Shown here: in pieces, positions 8,402 to 20,304 of the stretch
Layout of the letters: every line of letters begins with the position of its first letter
Numbering within the stretch: the first letter of the stretch is position 1
Assembly: GCA_900129595.1 (NCBI GenBank)
Contig: FQWG01000003.1
Span: 248,001-312,000, forward strand
DNA from: Flavobacterium frigidimaris
GTDB taxonomy: Bacteria; Bacteroidota; Bacteroidia; Flavobacteriales; Flavobacteriaceae
Length of the DNA stretch: 64,000 bases
Direction of reading: 5' to 3'
Notes under the pieces: generated by a model
Databases searched by the model: none
The model's input: only the letters and a program-made list of their open reading frames with translations
What the model was told of the DNA's origin: nothing
Made by a program: the position numbers and the translations under genes

Positions 8402-8788
8402 ATGACAAATTTTATTAAAATGGGCTTAGTTGTGGCCGTATTTTTTACAACAATCTTTACTTATGCAAAGGAGGGAAAAGGGGATTATATTTTGAATATA
8501 AAAACCGGAAACGGAAAAGTAATTAGCATTACTTTGAACAACCTTGAGAAATCAGTTTATTCTATCTTCGACGAAAACCATAATTTAGTGTACACAGGAG
8601 AATCTGCTACAGACAAATTAGAGATTTCGAAAACTTTAAGTTTAGAGGCGTTTCCTGCCGGAACTTATACTTTAGAAGTAAACGAAAATGGTAAAGTTGC
8701 GAAACACGATATTGCTGTTTCTGCTAAAAAATCAAAAACTATTAAGCTTGACGAATCCGTAAACGAAAGTCCTTCGTTTCGTCGTTAA
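8402..8788 (+). CDS. Small secreted protein, third and divergent family member
   Basis: 128 residues with signal peptide (about 1-21, ending FTYA). The beta-domain shares the pattern of the two genes upstream: GNGKVISITLNNLEKSVYSIFD, then LSLEAFPAGTYTLEVNENGKVAKHDI. Overall identity is much lower, and the C-terminus ends SPSFRR instead of VAVR. Its upstream region does not contain the shared leader element, so it is likely regulated separately. It ends at a bidirectional terminator (8810-8840). Function unknown. Confidence 0.82.
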   Translation: MTNFIKMGLVVAVFFTTIFTYAKEGKGDYILNIKTGNGKVISITLNNLEKSVYSIFDENHNLVYTGESATDKLEISKTLSLEAFPAGTYTLEVNENGKVAKHDIAVSAKKSKTIKLDESVNESPSFRR

Positions 8789-8809
8789 TTGTTTTTTACA
8801 TTAAAACTG

Positions 8810-8840
8810 AAAAGCATTCGCCGTGGCGAATGCTTTTTTT
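8810..8840. terminator. Bidirectional terminator between secreted protein 3 and the XRE gene
   Basis: AAAAGCATTCG / CGAATGCTTTT hairpin with a T run on the right and an A run on the left; serves two converging genes. Confidence 0.85.
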
Positions 8841-8860
8841 ATGAATAGACTTTAGAAATA

Positions 8861-9274
8861 TTATTTACGCTGAAGTAATTTTTCTAAATATTCGATTTTA
8901 TCTTGTTCCGCTTTCAGCAAACGTTCGTAAAGTTTTTTATTTTCTTCGAAAGATTCAACTAACTTATCTAAAGGATTGAAAGTACACTGATTATTATTTC
9001 CAAAATGGCTATCATTTACAACTTCATTAAAAGTATTAAAATAGTTAATCATACCTTCTTCTGAAAAACTTTTAATAGCTTCAACCGTTACACCAAGCAC
9101 TTTTGCTATTGCGATAAGTTTATCCTCATCGATAGTTTCGCTATTTTCTAAAATAGAAACCGCCTGCTGATTTGTCCCTAAAGCTTGTGCCAAAGCTTCC
9201 TGCTTCATATTTCGAAGTTCACGAATACGGCTAATTTTTCGCCCTATATGATTTGGTTTTGTAAATGTGCTCAT
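8861..9274 (-). CDS. XRE family helix-turn-helix regulator with C-terminal coiled coil
   Basis: 137 residues. Residues about 11-68 are an HTH_3 domain (GRKISRIRELRNMKQEALAQALG, then QQAVSILENSETID for the recognition helix). A linker of about 30 residues follows, then a C-terminal helix rich in Glu/Lys/Leu (LDKLVESFEENKKLYERLLKAEQDKIEYLEKLLQ) that probably dimerises. The layout matches small chromosomal XRE proteins of Flavobacterium that are not linked to phages. Its promoter places transcription start almost on the ATG, and an inverted repeat around the promoter suggests autoregulation. The next gene is divergent. Confidence 0.88.
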   Translation of the reverse strand: MSTFTKPNHIGRKISRIRELRNMKQEALAQALGTNQQAVSILENSETIDEDKLIAIAKVLGVTVEAIKSFSEEGMINYFNTFNEVVNDSHFGNNNQCTFNPLDKLVESFEENKKLYERLLKAEQDKIEYLEKLLQRK

Positions 9275-9278
9275 AATT

Positions 9279-9348
9279 CAAAGATAATAATTTAGTGTGA
9301 TAACCCGCAAAATGTAAAAAACATATTTCTAATGTAAGGAACACTAAA
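9279..9348 (-). promoter_or_regulatory. Promoter and candidate operator of the XRE gene
   Basis: Read on the minus strand: a TTTG about 21 bases before the -7 box TATCTTTG (plus-strand 9279-9286). The ATG follows 4 bases after the box, so the mRNA should be leaderless or nearly so. The arms TTTAGTGT (9291-9298) and ACACTAAA (9341-9348) form a perfect 8-base inverted repeat spanning the promoter. Confidence 0.5.
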
Positions 9349-9471
9349 AAATGTTTTCATACAGAAAAATCTATTTCTTACTTCGCTGAGTTAAACAAAA
9401 GTACAATTTTTCTTATAATAAAATAATAAAAGTCTAATTGTAAAACTATTAATCACTAAAAAATATACGCC

Positions 9472-9789
9472 ATGAAAACCAATGAAATGAAAACTTTAGA
9501 GAACCTCAGAAAATTAACTGCCAAATATTGCAATAAGCTGACCGCTGACCAAACAGGCACTCACACAGCTCAAATTAAGCTACTCAATTATTATGAACTT
9601 GGCTGTACCATTACCGAAATCATAAAACTATGTATTGTAGCCTTAGAACAAGAAGCACATCAAACCTCAACTACAATTAAATATTCGCCTATTAATGTCG
9701 CGCTCGTTTTAGAAATGGTCTTAGAAATGTTTCCTTTGGATGAATTTGAATTGATTACGGAAATTAATGAGGTGTTGGTTGGGGATTGA
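9472..9789 (+). CDS. Small helical protein of unknown function (paralogue of 39632-39964)
   Basis: 105 residues, no signal peptide, predicted mostly helical. The C-terminal third (INVALVLEMVLEMFPLDEFELITEI) closely resembles that of the protein encoded at 39632-39964 (INVVTLLEIALQLLPDQEMELLDDL), and both have a preceding segment ending in a hydrophobic helix and E-A. They therefore belong to one small family that I do not recognise. It is divergently placed from the XRE regulator. Function unknown. Confidence 0.75.
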   Translation: MKTNEMKTLENLRKLTAKYCNKLTADQTGTHTAQIKLLNYYELGCTITEIIKLCIVALEQEAHQTSTTIKYSPINVALVLEMVLEMFPLDEFELITEINEVLVGD

Positions 9790-9842
9790 ATTCTCTGCTC
9801 TCAATTTAAATATTCGCAATTGCTGTGCGAAGTCATCTGCTG

Positions 9843-10025
9843 GCGCGAGCGCAATGTCATTAAGTTAAGAAAAACAGCCGCAATACTGTACCGAATAAAT
9901 CTCACGCAAAGTCGCCAAGCCGCCAAGTTTACGCCTAAAACCTTTGCGCTTTTGCGTCTTTGCGCGAAAAAGAATTAACCATTATTAGATCAAAAGTGCT
10001 TAACTTAATGACATTGCGCTCGCGC
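9843..10025. mobile_element. MITE-like element with perfect 27-bp inverted ends
   Basis: The 27-base arm at 9843-9869 (starting GCGCGAGCGCAATGTCATT) is repeated exactly, inverted, at 9999-10025. The 129-base interior carries a CGCAAAGTCGCCAAG-type palindromic repeat. No coding capacity. The outermost bases (CTGGCGCGAGCG / CGCTCGCGCTAG) match the ends of elements at 37563, 39217 and 40862, so this belongs to one family. Gap 9790-10108 contains nothing else except the terminator. Confidence 0.65.
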
Positions 10026-10053
10026 TAGTAAGAGAAAATTCAATTTCATCCAC

Positions 10054-10087
10054 AAAAAAACCTCCCAAAATCTTGAGAGGTTTTTTC
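10054..10087 (-). terminator. Terminator of the acyl-CoA mutase gene
   Basis: AAAAAACCTCCC / GAGAGGTTTTTT hairpin (11 of 12 pairs), 22 bases beyond the minus-strand stop. Confidence 0.8.
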
Positions 10088-10108
10088 ATAAATATAAAAC
10101 AGTAAAAT

Positions 10109-13564
<3,456 letters not shown>

Positions 13565-13759
13565 TTTATGAATATGATAATTTTAAGGGAGCAATTTACA
13601 AAATATTTTAATATTTGGTTATTGTTATGGCTTTATGTTAACAAAAAAAATAAATGTTTTTTCGCATTCATAGGGTAACAATTTAATCGCTTATTTGATT
13701 TATCAATATAACCATGAAAGACATGGCAATTTTAGAACATTTAAATAAAATATAACAAC

Positions 13760-13788
13760 TTGTTTTCCAACACCATAAAGTAATTTAG
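13760..13788 (+). promoter_or_regulatory. Promoter of the L,D-transpeptidase gene
   Basis: TTG at 13760-13762, 18-base spacer, then TAATTTAG at 13781-13788 (one mismatch to TAnnTTTG). The string GTAATTTAGCAT around it also occurs before both duplicated secreted-protein genes. The rest of the gap 13565-13858 is AT-rich without features. Confidence 0.55.
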
Positions 13789-13858
13789 CATGGTAGAAAA
13801 GCCCCAAATTTTTACCCAAAACTTTTACCTTAAATAGTAAACGTAAAAATTTAAAAAA

Positions 13859-15442
13859 ATGAAAACATTATATCCAATCACCCTAATTTTAAGCTTGAGT
13901 TTTTTTGTATCTTCTTTTAACACAACTGAAAACGACTTTGTTTCCTCTAAAAAAACTGCAACTGCTGCACCTGTTTACAATTCAGATTCTGATAATGTAG
14001 ACGCACTTTCAAATGACTTTTTTAAAAGATATTCGGATTTAAAAAAATACAAATCTGACGTAATGTCTTTATACAAAAACAGAGCTTTGGGAACTATTTG
14101 GTTTGATGAAGAAGATATCAATGAATTTGGTTCTGTATTGTATGAAAAAGCAAAAAAAACTAATGACTTAGTGATTCCTTATCAAAAAGAAATTGATGAT
14201 CTTTTTTCTACCTCAGCAACAAAGCTTTCTAAAACAGATGCTGATATGCTTTTAAGTTCATTATATATTGCTTACGCCAAAAAAAGTAATTCAGATACGA
14301 AGAAAAAAGTATCTTATGATGCCATGCTGAAAGATTTTCTAAACTACAGCACAATCGAAGAAGCAACTGCTTCTACTAACACCGCAGATGTAGCAGATAT
14401 AAAAGTAGCATACGACCAATATTATAAATTACAGGACGTTCTGAAAAAATATAAAAAAATCGACCGATCAAATAAATGGAAAGCGATTGTTCCGGAAGAA
14501 ACACCTTATAAAGATTTACGCCCGGATGCTGTTTCGAACACAATTGCTCAGGTTAGAACCAGATTGTATTTATTAGGCGATCTAAAACATGATTCTAAAA
14601 GCGATGTTTACGATCGTGAATTGATGGATGCTGTTATGAAATATAAAGTGCGTAACGGTTTTAAACCCAACTATATTTTAGCCGAAGAACATATTAAGGA
14701 AATGAATGTGCCAATTGCTGATAAAATGGAAACATTGAAACTTAATATGGAAAGATGTCGTGCTATTTCGGCCCAGATTGCGGCCAGCGATGAATATGTT
14801 TTAGTAAACGTTCCTTCGTATGAATTAATTTATGTAAAAAACGGAAACGTACAGATGACCTCAAGTGTATTTGTTGGTGCGCCATTAACCAAAACAACGA
14901 TTTTTAACGGTGAAATTGACAGAATCGTTTTCAGCCCTTACTGGACTGTGCCACAAAGTATCGTAAACAACGAATTGAAAGGTAAAATAGCTGAAAATAA
15001 AAATTATCTTGCCGAAAAAAATATGGAAATAGTAAATGGTCAGGTAAGACAAAAACCGGGTCCGGACAATTCTTTAGGATTGGTAAAATTTATGTTTCCA
15101 AATCCTGATGATATTTATATGCACGATACACCGTCTAAAACTTTATTCGATTTCGAAAAAAGAACTTTCAGCCATGGTTGTATCAACGTAAAAATGGCAA
15201 AAGAGTTAGCCGTTGCCATGCTTAAAGATTATCCGGAATGGACTCCCGCTAAAATAGATAAAGCTATGGAGGGTAAAACAGAAAACAGTTTTAAACTAGC
15301 CAAAAAAGTACCTATTTACATTACGTACTTTACTTCACTGGTAAACGAAAATGGTGAGATTGGTTTCTTTCAGGATGTTTATGAGAAAGACAATGAATTG
15401 AATAAAGCTCTTTCTCCTCAAACAGAAATAGTAGCTAATTAA
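13859..15442 (+). CDS. L,D-transpeptidase (YkuD/YcbB-like), secreted
   Basis: 527 residues. A signal peptide covers about 1-20 (FFVSSFNTT). Residues about 30-200 are an N-terminal helical region and about 225-290 a peptidoglycan-binding-like segment (VRTRLYLLGDLKHDSKSDVYDRELMDAV). The YkuD catalytic domain spans about 310-490. The active-site signature is complete: MHDTPSK with His422, and FSHGCINV with His439 and the nucleophile Cys441. The enzyme forms 3-3 crosslinks in peptidoglycan or attaches proteins to it, in the periplasm. The length and layout match the YcbB/LdtD class rather than the short ErfK class. Followed by a strong terminator; monocistronic. Confidence 0.93.
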   Translation: MKTLYPITLILSLSFFVSSFNTTENDFVSSKKTATAAPVYNSDSDNVDALSNDFFKRYSDLKKYKSDVMSLYKNRALGTIWFDEEDINEFGSVLYEKAKKTNDLVIPYQKEIDDLFSTSATKLSKTDADMLLSSLYIAYAKKSNSDTKKKVSYDAMLKDFLNYSTIEEATASTNTADVADIKVAYDQYYKLQDVLKKYKKIDRSNKWKAIVPEETPYKDLRPDAVSNTIAQVRTRLYLLGDLKHDSKSDVYDRELMDAVMKYKVRNGFKPNYILAEEHIKEMNVPIADKMETLKLNMERCRAISAQIAASDEYVLVNVPSYELIYVKNGNVQMTSSVFVGAPLTKTTIFNGEIDRIVFSPYWTVPQSIVNNELKGKIAENKNYLAEKNMEIVNGQVRQKPGPDNSLGLVKFMFPNPDDIYMHDTPSKTLFDFEKRTFSHGCINVKMAKELAVAMLKDYPEWTPAKIDKAMEGKTENSFKLAKKVPIYITYFTSLVNENGEIGFFQDVYEKDNELNKALSPQTEIVAN

Positions 15443-15464
15443 TACCTTTAGATTACAATATTTT

Positions 15465-15502
15465 ATGGCTTGCTTCTTTACTGAAGTAAGCCATTTTTTT
15501 TT
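15465..15502 (+). terminator. Terminator of the L,D-transpeptidase gene
   Basis: TGGCTTGCTTC / GAAGTAAGCCA hairpin followed by nine Ts, 22 bases after the stop. Confidence 0.85.
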
Positions 15503-15715
15503 AAAACTTTTACTTATTCTGTTCTTTTCCGGAAAATGCATCATTTCTCTTACAAATTTACTTTTTACCTATTCCTTAACTTTTCTACTCAATTAACAGC
15601 GGATTACCCTAAAGTATCCTTTTTAGAACTTATTCGGGCATTAAATATTCTTAATTAGAAGAACCTTTGTGTTTTAGATCAAAAATTTAGAGATAAAAAG
15701 TAAAAAACATCCGGT

Positions 15716-16279
15716 ATGAGAAAATTCGATTTAGAAGCATTTGAAAAACATAAAAAAGATAACAATACCTACTGCCGATACATTACAAAAAATACCAATG
15801 GCGACAATGTTGAAATTTTCCTTATCGAACATAAAGATTCTTATCAGCAAACAATTATTTATCTAAACACACCTATCAAACAAAGGTTTATGTATAATAA
15901 AAAAACGTTGACCCTTATAAAAGAAATGGAAAGTTTTTATGATTGCCTTATTGGTTTTCAAAGAGAATACAATGAGAAACAAGAGCTTATAAAAGAAATT
16001 AATAACGATGCTCCTTATAAATTCAGCTGGCAGGATTTGGTCAATAAAATGAAAATGGAATACAAAATAGACCTGATGAACGAAAACGAACAAATTAAAA
16101 ATAATAGCCAGGTAACGGTTTTATCAAGAAATCCCCAGACAATGATTTATTCTATTACTATGCCATGCCAGTTTACCCCGCACGGAGTCATGGAAGAAAA
16201 ATTCGAGATCGATGCCATGACAGGAAAGACGATTTACCATGTTGGAAGTCAAAGAAAAAAATATTCTAATTATTTATAA
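15716..16279 (+). CDS. Hypothetical cytoplasmic protein
   Basis: 187 residues, no signal peptide or membrane segment, charged and lysine-rich. The N-terminal half (about 1-90) has alternating strands and ends in FYDCLIGFQREYNEK; the C-terminal part has FTPHGVMEEKFEIDAMTGKTIYHVG, a shape seen in small Imm/NTF2-like hypothetical proteins. I do not recognise the family. It is followed after 103 bases by the Coa1-like gene on the same strand, but spacing is too wide to claim an operon. Confidence 0.7.
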   Translation: MRKFDLEAFEKHKKDNNTYCRYITKNTNGDNVEIFLIEHKDSYQQTIIYLNTPIKQRFMYNKKTLTLIKEMESFYDCLIGFQREYNEKQELIKEINNDAPYKFSWQDLVNKMKMEYKIDLMNENEQIKNNSQVTVLSRNPQTMIYSITMPCQFTPHGVMEEKFEIDAMTGKTIYHVGSQRKKYSNYL

Positions 16280-16382
16280 AATTATATTTAATAAACTACA
16301 GAGTTCAATCTAAAAATTCATTTGTATTTTAATTTAAAGTATCTTTCTATCTTTAAACCTGAATCTAAAATAAAATCTATTT

Positions 16383-16805
16383 ATGGAAGACGATTATGTT
16401 GAAGTTAGGAAAAGCTGGTGGGAAAGAAACTGGAAATGGTTTGTACCAACCGGATGTGTAAGCCTTTTATTGATTTTTGTGTTGTTTATAGCCAGTATTT
16501 TCTTTGGCGTTACTTCTATGATGACAAATTCTGATGTTTATAAAGAAGCCATGATCAAAGCAAATCTCAATAAAGTGGTAACTGAAAAACTAGGAAGTCC
16601 GATTGAAGATGACGGAATGACTTCCGGAAGTATCAACACAACCAACGGCGATCGCGGAAGCTGTAATTTACAAATTCCGATAAAAGGACCTAAAGGACAA
16701 GCGACCTTATTTGTTGTGGCAGAGAAAAAAGGCACCTGGCAATACAGTGAAATGACCGTTGTCATAAAAACCACAAAAGAAGAGATTGATTTACTCAAAA
16801 AATAA
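16383..16805 (+). CDS. Coa1/Tim21-like single-pass membrane protein
   Basis: 140 residues. The N-terminus has a Trp-rich motif (KSWWERNWKWFVPTG) followed by one transmembrane helix (about 28-48, VSLLLIFVLFIASIFFG). The remaining roughly 85 residues form a Coa1/Tim21-like domain, with VVTEKLGSPIEDDG, GSCNLQIPIKGPKGQATLFV and KKGTWQYSEMTV. Bacterial members are annotated as cytochrome c oxidase assembly factor Coa1 family. That function was shown for the mitochondrial protein and is only inferred here; no oxidase genes are nearby. Terminator at 16820-16855. Confidence 0.82.
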   Translation: MEDDYVEVRKSWWERNWKWFVPTGCVSLLLIFVLFIASIFFGVTSMMTNSDVYKEAMIKANLNKVVTEKLGSPIEDDGMTSGSINTTNGDRGSCNLQIPIKGPKGQATLFVVAEKKGTWQYSEMTVVIKTTKEEIDLLKK

Positions 16806-16819
16806 TTACATATAAATTC

Positions 16820-16855
16820 AGGCAGATTTCTTTAATTAGGTTTCTGCCTTTTTTA
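16820..16855 (+). terminator. Terminator of the Coa1-like gene
   Basis: GGCAGA / TCTGCC stem with T run TTTTTTATT, 15 bases past the stop. Confidence 0.7.
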
Positions 16856-16915
16856 TTGATAAAGTGATACGAGATATAGTATCTTTATGGGCAACAAATT
16901 TTTCAAATTCCAATT

Positions 16916-17536
16916 ATGAATATTCGCCTGACTGTTTTATTATTTCTTTTTAATTTTTGTCCTTCCGTATTTTCTCAAACAAAAACGATCACTCCTACAA
17001 CAGTAAACCAATCCACTACAGCGATGGCCGCTCAGGATATTTATATAAAAATATTATGGCTGGACCAAAATGGTGGTCTTCAACTCAATACAAACTACAT
17101 CAAAACATTAACAGATCAGCAACGCGCCGCTTTAGGTTACATTGCAACGGATGTTAGTAATGAATGTTATTGGGATGGAGATAAAAAAGCAGATGAAAGT
17201 AATTTAAAATGTAAGTTGCTGTCCGCGCTTAATTTAGGTTATCAATGCTCTGACAAACATTTATCTTTTCTAAAAAAATGGTTTAGTGAAGATCATAAAG
17301 TTTTGGAAAGGCTGCAATATTGTCAAAAAACAGAATCCTCGGCAAAAATTCAGGATCGTTTTTCTGAAATAAAAATGATTACTGACAAAGATACCATCAA
17401 AATTATCTACAGTGCAATTGGTGAAGATTCAGAGAAACAAAAAACATGGAGATGGCAGGAAGAATCTACTTATTCTTTTACGAAAACTGGAATCAAACAA
17501 ATCAACCGTAAAAATATTAACGGTGAGTACAACTAG
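16916..17536 (+). CDS. Secreted hypothetical protein
   Basis: 206 residues. Signal peptide about 1-20 (LLFLFNFCPSVFS, Q). The mature protein has five cysteines (in SNECYWDGD, SNLKCKLLSA, LGYQCSDKH, LQYCQK and similar) and a region enriched in charged residues. I do not recognise a family. The gene is followed after 25 bases by another secreted-protein gene on the same strand, so the two are probably cotranscribed. Confidence 0.72.
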   Translation: MNIRLTVLLFLFNFCPSVFSQTKTITPTTVNQSTTAMAAQDIYIKILWLDQNGGLQLNTNYIKTLTDQQRAALGYIATDVSNECYWDGDKKADESNLKCKLLSALNLGYQCSDKHLSFLKKWFSEDHKVLERLQYCQKTESSAKIQDRFSEIKMITDKDTIKIIYSAIGEDSEKQKTWRWQEESTYSFTKTGIKQINRKNINGEYN

Positions 17537-17561
17537 AATTATCCGCACAAGCCAACAACAA

Positions 17562-18119
17562 ATGAAGTTATTCTTTTTATGTCTTAGTTTGCTGCAATGC
17601 ATTTTAGCAACTGCGCAATCTGACTCTCAATATCACGCTTATACCAGCAAAATAAAACAATTCTCAATACCGTCAAGAATTTTATACAAACACATTGATG
17701 CAACCGGAAATGGTTCAATAGAATTTACAAATGCCAAAAAACAAATACTGCGTTTTAGAATACTAAATCAAAAATTACAAATACAGCATGGCGGAGTTGC
17801 CTATCAGCTTTTTTATTACACGAACAATTATTTGCAAAGAATTGAATCATTTGATGCTGATGGAAATTTAGCAGGAGAAAGAGAATCAAAAAATGAAGCG
17901 GGAATAGCATTTATTATCGAAAAACCGAATTTATATTTAAAGAAAAAGAAGCTAATCGATGCTGCAGAAGGTAATATTGATTTGAAAGATGATACCAACG
18001 AAAAAATAATACGAGTAGAATTATTCGACGAGAATAATCTGCCTATAAGAGAATTTCAGCCTACTTATATTTCCAGCAAGATGTATTGGAATTATAATGT
18101 CAGAATGTATTGGCCGTAG
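17562..18119 (+). CDS. Secreted hypothetical protein
   Basis: 185 residues from the ATG at 17562; the frame is open further upstream to 17412, but that part overlaps the previous gene and lacks a signal peptide, while this start gives a clean one (MKLFFLCLSLLQCILATAQ). The mature part reads like a beta-rich repeat: GNGSIEFTNAKKQILRF, YYTNNYLQRIESFDADGNL, KIIRVELFDENNLPIREFQ. The YxxNxxLxRIxxFDxxGN phrases recall MORN/YD-type strands. Second gene of a probable two-gene unit with 16916-17536. Function unknown. Confidence 0.72.
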   Translation: MKLFFLCLSLLQCILATAQSDSQYHAYTSKIKQFSIPSRILYKHIDATGNGSIEFTNAKKQILRFRILNQKLQIQHGGVAYQLFYYTNNYLQRIESFDADGNLAGERESKNEAGIAFIIEKPNLYLKKKKLIDAAEGNIDLKDDTNEKIIRVELFDENNLPIREFQPTYISSKMYWNYNVRMYWP

Positions 18120-18205
18120 CCTTAAGATTCTGATTTATTTAGATTATAAACTATTACCACTCGTTTTGTGTCAATTCGCTGACAGAGAGGTTACTTTTTA
18201 TTTTA

Positions 18206-18712
18206 TTAATGTTTGCTCACTAATTGCTCATAAGCGTCATAGAAATCAGCATTTTTAATTGAAAAATAACCATTTGCCCCTTCATTAAATTTATCCTGCG
18301 TAATTGCCCGAAGCTCTACAAATACTTGTTTGTCTTTATAAGTATATACATTCAGCCATTTAGATTCTTGTACAGCAGCGTTTTTATAATTTTCAAGCAT
18401 AAAATCCTTTATTATTTCCTGATCTTCAAATGTTTTGATCTGAAATGCATAACCGGATAATTTTCCGTTATAAGATAATAATTCGATATGAAACGGTACG
18501 ATGGTTTTAAACGTCCATGTTTTGTTATCAAAGCCATAAGAAAACATTTGCACATTCTCGAACATTTCGCCTTTTCTCACATTCGGAACTTCTTTCAGAA
18601 GATTTTCCAAATCTTCGTTTAACTTCAATTCGCTGAGATCAACTTTATTTTGGGCAAATGAAACCATACTTAATAATGTAAATAATATAATTATTGATTT
18701 TTTTGTTCTCAT
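18206..18712 (-). CDS. Secreted hypothetical protein
   Basis: 168 residues with a signal peptide (about 1-20, ending MVSFAQ). The body mixes beta strands and a helix, with no cysteine and no motif I recognise; the phrase VFVELRAITQDKFNEGANGYFSI is near the end. It is the downstream gene of a pair: 12 bases separate it from 18725-19195 on the same strand, so they are most likely one transcript. Confidence 0.72.
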   Translation of the reverse strand: MRTKKSIIILFTLLSMVSFAQNKVDLSELKLNEDLENLLKEVPNVRKGEMFENVQMFSYGFDNKTWTFKTIVPFHIELLSYNGKLSGYAFQIKTFEDQEIIKDFMLENYKNAAVQESKWLNVYTYKDKQVFVELRAITQDKFNEGANGYFSIKNADFYDAYEQLVSKH

Positions 18713-18724
18713 TTTACAACGTAA

Positions 18725-19195
18725 TTAGTGATTTACTTTTTTAATCAATTTTCCGTACTGATCAAAATACTGCCAGGTGCCAATGGAATCAATTTCAGAT
18801 TCATAAAGTTCATAATTGTTAAACTTCTCAATTGACTTGATTTTTCCATTTGGGTAATATTTCTTCTTTTCTATATATGCTTTAGACACAACATCATTAT
18901 GATAATAAACAGACTGAATAATTTTTCCTTTCTGATCGTATAAATACCAGGTACCTATAAAAGTCCCTGTCGCAATATCTTTATTCTCATAATAGCCCTG
19001 ATAACCTTTCTCTTTTATCGTACCATTTGGATAATAATTTTTTACCAAATGTTTGCTTTTAATAGCATTATTATTTTTTGGAGTGGTTTGTAAAGTACCT
19101 GAAAAAACCATCTGGGAAAACAAAATGCACAAAAACTGTAATGATCTGTAAAACCCATTTCCTGATGACCACTTGTTTAGCGGGGAGTTTCTCAT
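18725..19195 (-). CDS. MORN/YwqK-like repeat protein
   Basis: 156 residues. An N-terminal hydrophobic stretch (FLCILFSQMVFSG) may be a signal peptide, though it is preceded by about 18 polar residues. Residues about 50-155 contain at least four MORN_2-type units: YYPNGTIKEKGYQGYY, GTWYLYDQKGKIIQSVYYHN, YYPNGKIKSIEKF and GTWQYFDQYGKLIKKV. Proteins with such repeats are often annotated as YwqK-type antitoxins, but most Bacteroidota members are secreted or surface proteins with no toxin partner. Upstream gene of the pair with 18206-18712. Confidence 0.8.
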   Translation of the reverse strand: MRNSPLNKWSSGNGFYRSLQFLCILFSQMVFSGTLQTTPKNNNAIKSKHLVKNYYPNGTIKEKGYQGYYENKDIATGTFIGTWYLYDQKGKIIQSVYYHNDVVSKAYIEKKKYYPNGKIKSIEKFNNYELYESEIDSIGTWQYFDQYGKLIKKVNH

Positions 19196-19459
19196 AATTA
19201 AGGGATATTTTTAATTTAAAGAAGTTCGTATTTAAAATTAAAACTAATTATTGATTATTCAAACTACTATTTCGAGTATAAAAACCTACAATAAAATAAG
19301 CCCTGTTTGATCGATATTTGATTTGCTAAAGCTAAAATGCAATTTCTTATTTTCCTTAAAGAGCAAAAGAAAATGAGAACAGCGGGACGAATGTTAATTT
19401 TAAAACAAATTGTTTGTGCTGCCTAAAGAAAATTGTGGCTTTGTTTTTGAATAAGTAGT

Positions 19460-19467
19460 ATTTTTGA
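19460..19467 (+). promoter_or_regulatory. -7 box of the DUF4197 gene
   Basis: TATTTTTG fits TAnnTTTG exactly and lies 18 bases before the ATG, with several TTTG words upstream (19441-19450). Confidence 0.45.
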
Positions 19468-19485
19468 AACTTATAAAACCCTATA

Positions 19486-20208
19486 ATGAAAAAGATTTTA
19501 ATTCTATCGCTTGTATTCTCTCTTAGCTCTTATGCTCAGGTAAAAGAAACTTTATCTCAAAAACTATCAAAATTATCGACTCAGGTTTCAGGAGTTGGCG
19601 GCGTTGATATTGCATCCGGATTAAAAGAAGCGTTAAACAAAGGAATCACAAAGCAAGTGAGTAAATTGACCGCGGAGGATGGTTTTTATAAAAATGAAGC
19701 CGTAAAAATCTTAATGCCTGCAGAATTACAAAAAGTTGACGCCACGTTACGCAGAATAGGATTATCATCTCTTGCTGATGAAGGAATTAAAGTCCTAAAT
19801 CGTGCTGCCGAAGATGCTGTAAAAGAAGCCACCCCGATTTTTGTTTCGGCTGTAAAAAACATGTCGTTTACAGATGCTAAAAACATCTTGCTAGGAAATG
19901 AAAGTGCCGCAACCTCCTATTTGCAAAAAGGTACGACCACTGCTTTGTACGGAAAATTTAATCCGGTGATAAAAAGCTCTTTCGAAAAAGTGGGTGCTGA
20001 TGTGGTTTGGAAAAATATTATTAATAAATACAACACCATTCCATTAGTCAAAAAAGTAAACCCTGATTTGACTGATTATACTACCAATCAAGCTTTAGCA
20101 GGTGTTTTTAAAATGATTGCTGTTGAAGAAAAAGATATCCGTACTAATATAAATGCAAGAACAACACCTTTACTACAAAAAGTGTTTGCTATGCAGGATA
20201 AAAAATAA
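19486..20208 (+). CDS. DUF4197 domain-containing exported protein
   Basis: 240 residues with a signal peptide (about 1-17, SLSSYAQ). It is helical with conserved DUF4197 features: SGLKEALNKGITKQVSKLTAEDGFYKN near the start, LMPAELQKVDATLRRIG, the central MSFTDAKNILLGNESAATSYLQ, and the C-terminal TNQALAGVFKMIAVEEKDIR. The family is widespread in Gram-negative bacteria as a periplasmic protein of unknown role. The next gene, purU, follows after 96 bases; a shared promoter is possible but not shown. Confidence 0.92.
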   Translation: MKKILILSLVFSLSSYAQVKETLSQKLSKLSTQVSGVGGVDIASGLKEALNKGITKQVSKLTAEDGFYKNEAVKILMPAELQKVDATLRRIGLSSLADEGIKVLNRAAEDAVKEATPIFVSAVKNMSFTDAKNILLGNESAATSYLQKGTTTALYGKFNPVIKSSFEKVGADVVWKNIINKYNTIPLVKKVNPDLTDYTTNQALAGVFKMIAVEEKDIRTNINARTTPLLQKVFAMQDKK

Positions 20209-20304
20209 TTTTGTCGTTGAAGTCTAATCGCTGATTTGTTTCTGAAATCAGACATCTAAACGATTACGCAAATCCAACATTAACCGATTAACCATTAACT
20301 TGAA

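Noticed and set aside
17412..17561. N-terminal extension of the secreted protein at 17562
   Set aside because: Overlaps the upstream gene and lacks a signal peptide; the later ATG gives a clean one.
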